In this document: one piece after another, positions 61,357 to 64,000 of the stretch | Numbering within the stretch: the first letter of the stretch is position 1 | Layout: every line of letters begins with the position of its first letter | Source of the DNA: Nocardioides terrae | GTDB lineage: Bacteria > Actinomycetota > Actinomycetes > Propionibacteriales > Nocardioidaceae | DNA: 64,000 nt | Direction: 5' to 3' | Assembly (NCBI RefSeq): GCF_900112345.1 | Contig: NZ_FOLB01000009.1 | Coordinates: forward strand, 1 to 64,000 | Position numbers and translations under genes: made by a program | Notes under the pieces: generated by a model | Seen by the model: only the letters and a program-made list of their open reading frames with translations | The model's database searches: none | What the model was told of the DNA's origin: nothing

Positions 61357-63144
61357 ATGAAGTGGCGCAGCCTCGGCAGCAGCGGCGGCAGCCCTGCCGG
61401 CGCCTACCGCCGCGCGCCGGCCCTCGCCACGATGACGACGCTCAGCCGCTCCACCGGCGCCTTCTACCTGCTCGGCGGCATCGGCTCGCTGCTGCCGGAC
61501 GGCGACTTCGTGGTGTCTCCGGCCAAGCAGCTCGGGATCGCCACCATCGGGTACGTCGCCATCGCGGTCGGGCTGGCCCTGCTGCTGACCGGCCGGCGCT
61601 GGCCGCGCCCGTCCTACCACGTCATCGTCGTCGGCGGCACCTGGATGATCGCCGGTTCGATCATGCTCGGGAAGGGCTCGGCGTCCGCCGAGGACCCCCT
61701 GATCCTGTTCGCGCTGCCGCTCATCGCCAGCGCCGCGTTCTTCTCGTGGCGCGGCGCTGTCGTCCAGGGCGTGATCGTCCTGGTCACGGCGGTCGTCGCG
61801 ATGCTCTACGTCGGCGCGCTCCCCGCGCACATCGTCATCTTCGTCGCCGGACTGGCCTGCGTCGGCGGCGCCGTCGCGTGGCTGTCCCGGCTGAACGAGC
61901 GCGTCGAGGAGGACCCGCTCACCCGGCTCGGCAACCGGCGCGCGATGGCACGGCACCTCGAGGCCGCGGTGGACCACGCGACGCGGGGCGGCCCCGGTCT
62001 CGCGGTCGTCATGCTCGACCTCGACCACTTCAAGGCGGCGAACGACAGTGGCGGTCACGCCGCCGGCGACGACCTCCTGGTCGACTGCGCCACCCGCTGG
62101 CGCACGATCGTTCCCGACTCCCGGCTGCTCTTCCGCTACGGCGGGGACGAGTTCGCCGTCCTCCTGCCCGGCTTCGCCCTCGGCGAGGCGACGGAGCTCG
62201 CCGAGCGGCTGCGGACCGGCCTGCCCCGCGGAGCGACCGCTTCCATCGGTGTCGCCGCCTGGCAGCGGGGCGACTCGAGCTCGCTGCTGGTCGGCCGCGC
62301 CGACGTCGCCCTCTACGAGGCCAAGGCCGGCGGCCGCGACCGGACCGTCGCCTACGGCGACCCGGGCCACGGCGCCCGTGAGATCGAGGACGCGCTCAGG
62401 TCCGGCCAGTTCGTCCTGCACTACCAACCGGTCATCTCGCTCGCCGACGGCACGGTGCGTGGCATCGAGGCGCTCATCCGGTGGCAGCACCCCGAGCGCG
62501 GGCTCCTCGCGCCCGCCGAGTTCCTGGCCGTGGCCGAGCGGACCGGGTCCATCCGTGAGCTCGGCGCCTGGACGCTCGGGCAGGCGTGCACGACCGGCAT
62601 GAGCGGTCCGGCGGACCACGCCGTCTCCGTCAACGTGACGATCACCGAGCTGCGCCAGCCCTGCTACGCCGCCATGGTGGCGCAGACGCTGGAACGCACC
62701 GGGCTCGACCCGCGGCGGCTGGTCATGGAGGTGACCGAGGGCGTCTACGCCGAGCACGACCAGCAGGTCATCAGCACGCTGGGCGACCTCCGAGGCCTCG
62801 GCGTGCTGGTCGCCCTCGACGACTTCGGCTCTGGCTGGTCCTCGCTGCGCTGGCTGACGAGCTTCCCCGTCGACATCCTCAAGATCGACGGATCGTTCGT
62901 GCACGCCATCGACGAGCCGGGCAGCAGGCTCGAGGTGCTCAGCGCGATCATCAAGCTCGGCAAGGAGCTGGGGCTCCACGTCGTCGGCGAACAGGTCGAG
63001 ACGGAGAACCAGGCGCGCGTGCTGCGCGAGCTCGGCTGCGACAGCGCCCAGGGCTTCCACCTCGGCCGGCCCGAGCCGAGGTCGACCCGGCCCTACCCCG
63101 CCGAGCCGCCGATCGCACGCTCGGCGAGCGCCCCCACGCCGTAG
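61357..63144 (+). CDS. Membrane GGDEF-EAL protein
   Basis: A 595-residue c-di-GMP enzyme. About six membrane helices (30-175) form the sensor; GGDEF (about 262-266, FRYGGDEFAVLLP) starts the cyclase part with LGNRRAMARHLEAAV before it; the EAL domain has GIEALIRW (about 371), MEVTEGVYAEHD, ALDDFGSGWSSLRWL, ILKIDGSFVHAI and VVGEQVETENQA. GEQVE replaces the common AEGVE, but the metal-binding residues look intact. It may both make and degrade c-di-GMP. The 3' end overlaps the convergent gene by 52 bp. Confidence 0.9.
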   Translation: MKWRSLGSSGGSPAGAYRRAPALATMTTLSRSTGAFYLLGGIGSLLPDGDFVVSPAKQLGIATIGYVAIAVGLALLLTGRRWPRPSYHVIVVGGTWMIAGSIMLGKGSASAEDPLILFALPLIASAAFFSWRGAVVQGVIVLVTAVVAMLYVGALPAHIVIFVAGLACVGGAVAWLSRLNERVEEDPLTRLGNRRAMARHLEAAVDHATRGGPGLAVVMLDLDHFKAANDSGGHAAGDDLLVDCATRWRTIVPDSRLLFRYGGDEFAVLLPGFALGEATELAERLRTGLPRGATASIGVAAWQRGDSSSLLVGRADVALYEAKAGGRDRTVAYGDPGHGAREIEDALRSGQFVLHYQPVISLADGTVRGIEALIRWQHPERGLLAPAEFLAVAERTGSIRELGAWTLGQACTTGMSGPADHAVSVNVTITELRQPCYAAMVAQTLERTGLDPRRLVMEVTEGVYAEHDQQVISTLGDLRGLGVLVALDDFGSGWSSLRWLTSFPVDILKIDGSFVHAIDEPGSRLEVLSAIIKLGKELGLHVVGEQVETENQARVLRELGCDSAQGFHLGRPEPRSTRPYPAEPPIARSASAPTP

Positions 63145-63506
63145 TCGGCGTCCGGGTCGGGCAGCGGCGGCGAGGCCACCGTGACCGGGCCGAGGACCCG
63201 CACTCCGGCGCCCAGCCAGACCGCACCCTCGGCGGCGAGCAGGAACGGCCGGCCGAAGCGCACCTGGTAGACGCCGACGAGCCGTCGGCGTCCCTCCTCC
63301 GCCACGACGACGTCGCCGCGCTGCAGCCGTCTCGCCGGTGCCACGAGCAGCTCGGTGCCGGCGGGCCAGCCGCAGGCTGCCGTCGCGAGTCGGTGGACCA
63401 CGGCTGAGTCCGCGACCGGTCGCACCGGCGGCGTACGACGCGGAGCGGTCTCGACGTCGAACGGCAGCGCGGCCTGGCCGGCGTCCGGGCGCGATCTCGA
63501 ACTCAC
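63093..63506 (-). CDS. Unknown LexA-box gene, 137 aa
   Basis: A 137-residue protein from GTG 63506 (VSSRSRPDAGQAALPFDVET). AGTELLVAPARRLQRGDVVV and RRRLVGVYQVRFGRPFLLAA look like the compact beta fold of S24/LexA-type C-terminal domains, without a clear Ser-Lys pair; this resemblance is weak. The GTG lies within the LexA box at 63497 and 7 bases after TATGCT, suggesting a leaderless SOS gene. A longer start at 63563 would put coding DNA across the promoter and is less likely. Confidence 0.65.
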   Translation of the reverse strand: MSSRSRPDAGQAALPFDVETAPRRTPPVRPVADSAVVHRLATAACGWPAGTELLVAPARRLQRGDVVVAEEGRRRLVGVYQVRFGRPFLLAAEGAVWLGAGVRVLGPVTVASPPLPDPDADYGVGALAERAIGGSAG

Positions 63507-63512
63507 GTTCGA
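63497..63512. promoter_or_regulatory. LexA (SOS) box TCGAACTCACGTTCGA
   Basis: Exact match to the actinobacterial/Bacillus-type SOS consensus TCGAAC-N4-GTTCGA. It overlaps the GTG start (63504-63506) of the unknown 137-residue gene, and TATGCT (minus strand, 63514-63519) forms the -10. LexA binding would block both transcription start and the start codon. Confidence 0.85.
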
Positions 63513-63577
63513 AGCATAGCCACCTCTGGCAGCGGGCGATCGGCACCCATGAGCCGGGGGCATCGCCCGCGCGATTC

Positions 63578-64000
63578 TCAGTCGCGCTGCAGGACGAAGA
63601 AGTAGGGCCGCGGGTCGCCGCGCCTGTCCATGAGACCGAGCACCGTGTCGTGGGACGCGCGGCGGAAGAGGTCGACCACCGGCAGGTGGTCGTAGACCAG
63701 GGCAGCGGTCACCACCCCGCGGTGCTCCACCCGGCGCAGCCGGGCACGGTGCTTGCGGGTGCGCAGCGCGGGCCGCAGCACTGGCAGCGCGGCGCGTCCG
63801 CGGGCGACGACCGACGTCGGCACGACGGAGGCGAGCCCGATCGGCACCTTGCGCGGGTCCACCGGGAAGACGTCGCCGCCCGCGCCGGTGACCAGCAGCG
63901 GGTGCACAGCATCGACGCCGTCGAACTGCTTGCCGTACCAGCCTGACGCCTCGAGCAGCCCGTCCAGCCGATGGCCGGTGCGCAGCTCACGGCCCTTCCA
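63578..64000 (-). CDS. GXWXG/DUF4334 domain protein, partial
   Basis: The minus-strand frame enters from the window edge as WKGRELRTGHRLDGLLEASG followed by WYGKQFDG, the GXWXG domain, and continues into DUF4334: ALRTRKHRARLRRVEHRGVV, TAALVYDHLPVVDLFRRASH, VLGLMDRRGDPRPYFFVLQR. These two domains normally occur together in a protein of about 180 residues whose role is unknown. The 5' end lies outside the window. Confidence 0.85.
   Translation of the reverse strand, partial: WKGRELRTGHRLDGLLEASGWYGKQFDGVDAVHPLLVTGAGGDVFPVDPRKVPIGLASVVPTSVVARGRAALPVLRPALRTRKHRARLRRVEHRGVVTAALVYDHLPVVDLFRRASHDTVLGLMDRRGDPRPYFFVLQRD

Overview
The window is high-GC DNA (about 70 % by eye) with GTG/TTG starts, many 4-base ATGA/GTGA gene overlaps and actinobacterial families (mycothiol-type maleylpyruvate isomerase fold, SigG-like sigma factor, short-loop cytochrome bd, GXWXG/DUF4334 protein). 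It looks like an actinobacterial chromosome, plausibly Nocardioidaceae or a relative; that placement is inference. No rRNA, tRNA or CRISPR array was seen.

Region 1 (1-13.8 kb) is accessory DNA. It opens with the start of an IS3-type transposase. A 42-bp perfect direct repeat (597-638 and 11955-11996) then encloses about 11.3 kb of cargo. The cargo holds a seven-gene minus-strand operon: XRE-cupin regulator, B3/B4 tRNA-editing protein, small ABM-like protein, PLP gamma-lyase, PhzF, threonine aldolase and AlaX-like editing protein. Divergent from it is a large TPP-dependent E1/transketolase-like enzyme. A guanidine-III riboswitch with a Gdx-type guanidinium exporter and a MOSC protein follow. 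Just outside the right repeat lie frameshifted xis and int genes and a truncated VOC gene.

Region 2 (13.8-33.2 kb) is mostly sugar oxidation and stress: glucose 1-dehydrogenase, GH15 glycosidase, ZIP transporter, enolase-superfamily enzyme, PoxB-like TPP enzyme, a GMC oxidoreductase with a gluconate-dehydrogenase-subunit-3-like partner and membrane protein, aldose 1-epimerase, sugar porter, hemerythrin and two MarR regulators. Palindromes built from TTGCG/CGCAA half-sites recur in its intergenic gaps, which suggests a local MarR regulon. Decayed genes (cobN fragment, EAL fragment, frameshifted potassium channel, truncated membrane protein) are interspersed.

Region 3 (33.2-44 kb) starts with a second integrase remnant, then a four-gene operon (small protein, DUF2306, GNAT, membrane protein), a MalT-like LuxR regulator, an XRE-cupin/flavin-oxidoreductase divergent pair, a small membrane protein and an MMPL transporter. 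The four-gene operon and the MMPL gene share an almost superimposable promoter with TCACCAC repeats, probably the LuxR target.

Region 4 (44-64 kb) carries two DHA2 drug exporters, one followed by a decayed and the other by an intact SigG-like sigma factor, then DinB-fold proteins, a secreted protein, an SDR/TetR divergent pair with a clear operator, cydAB with an unknown upstream partner, a zinc alcohol dehydrogenase, SoxR with a SoxR box ahead of an SDR-queA-like pair, an aldehyde dehydrogenase, a membrane GGDEF-EAL protein, a small gene whose start sits inside a LexA box, and a partial GXWXG/DUF4334 gene at the right edge.
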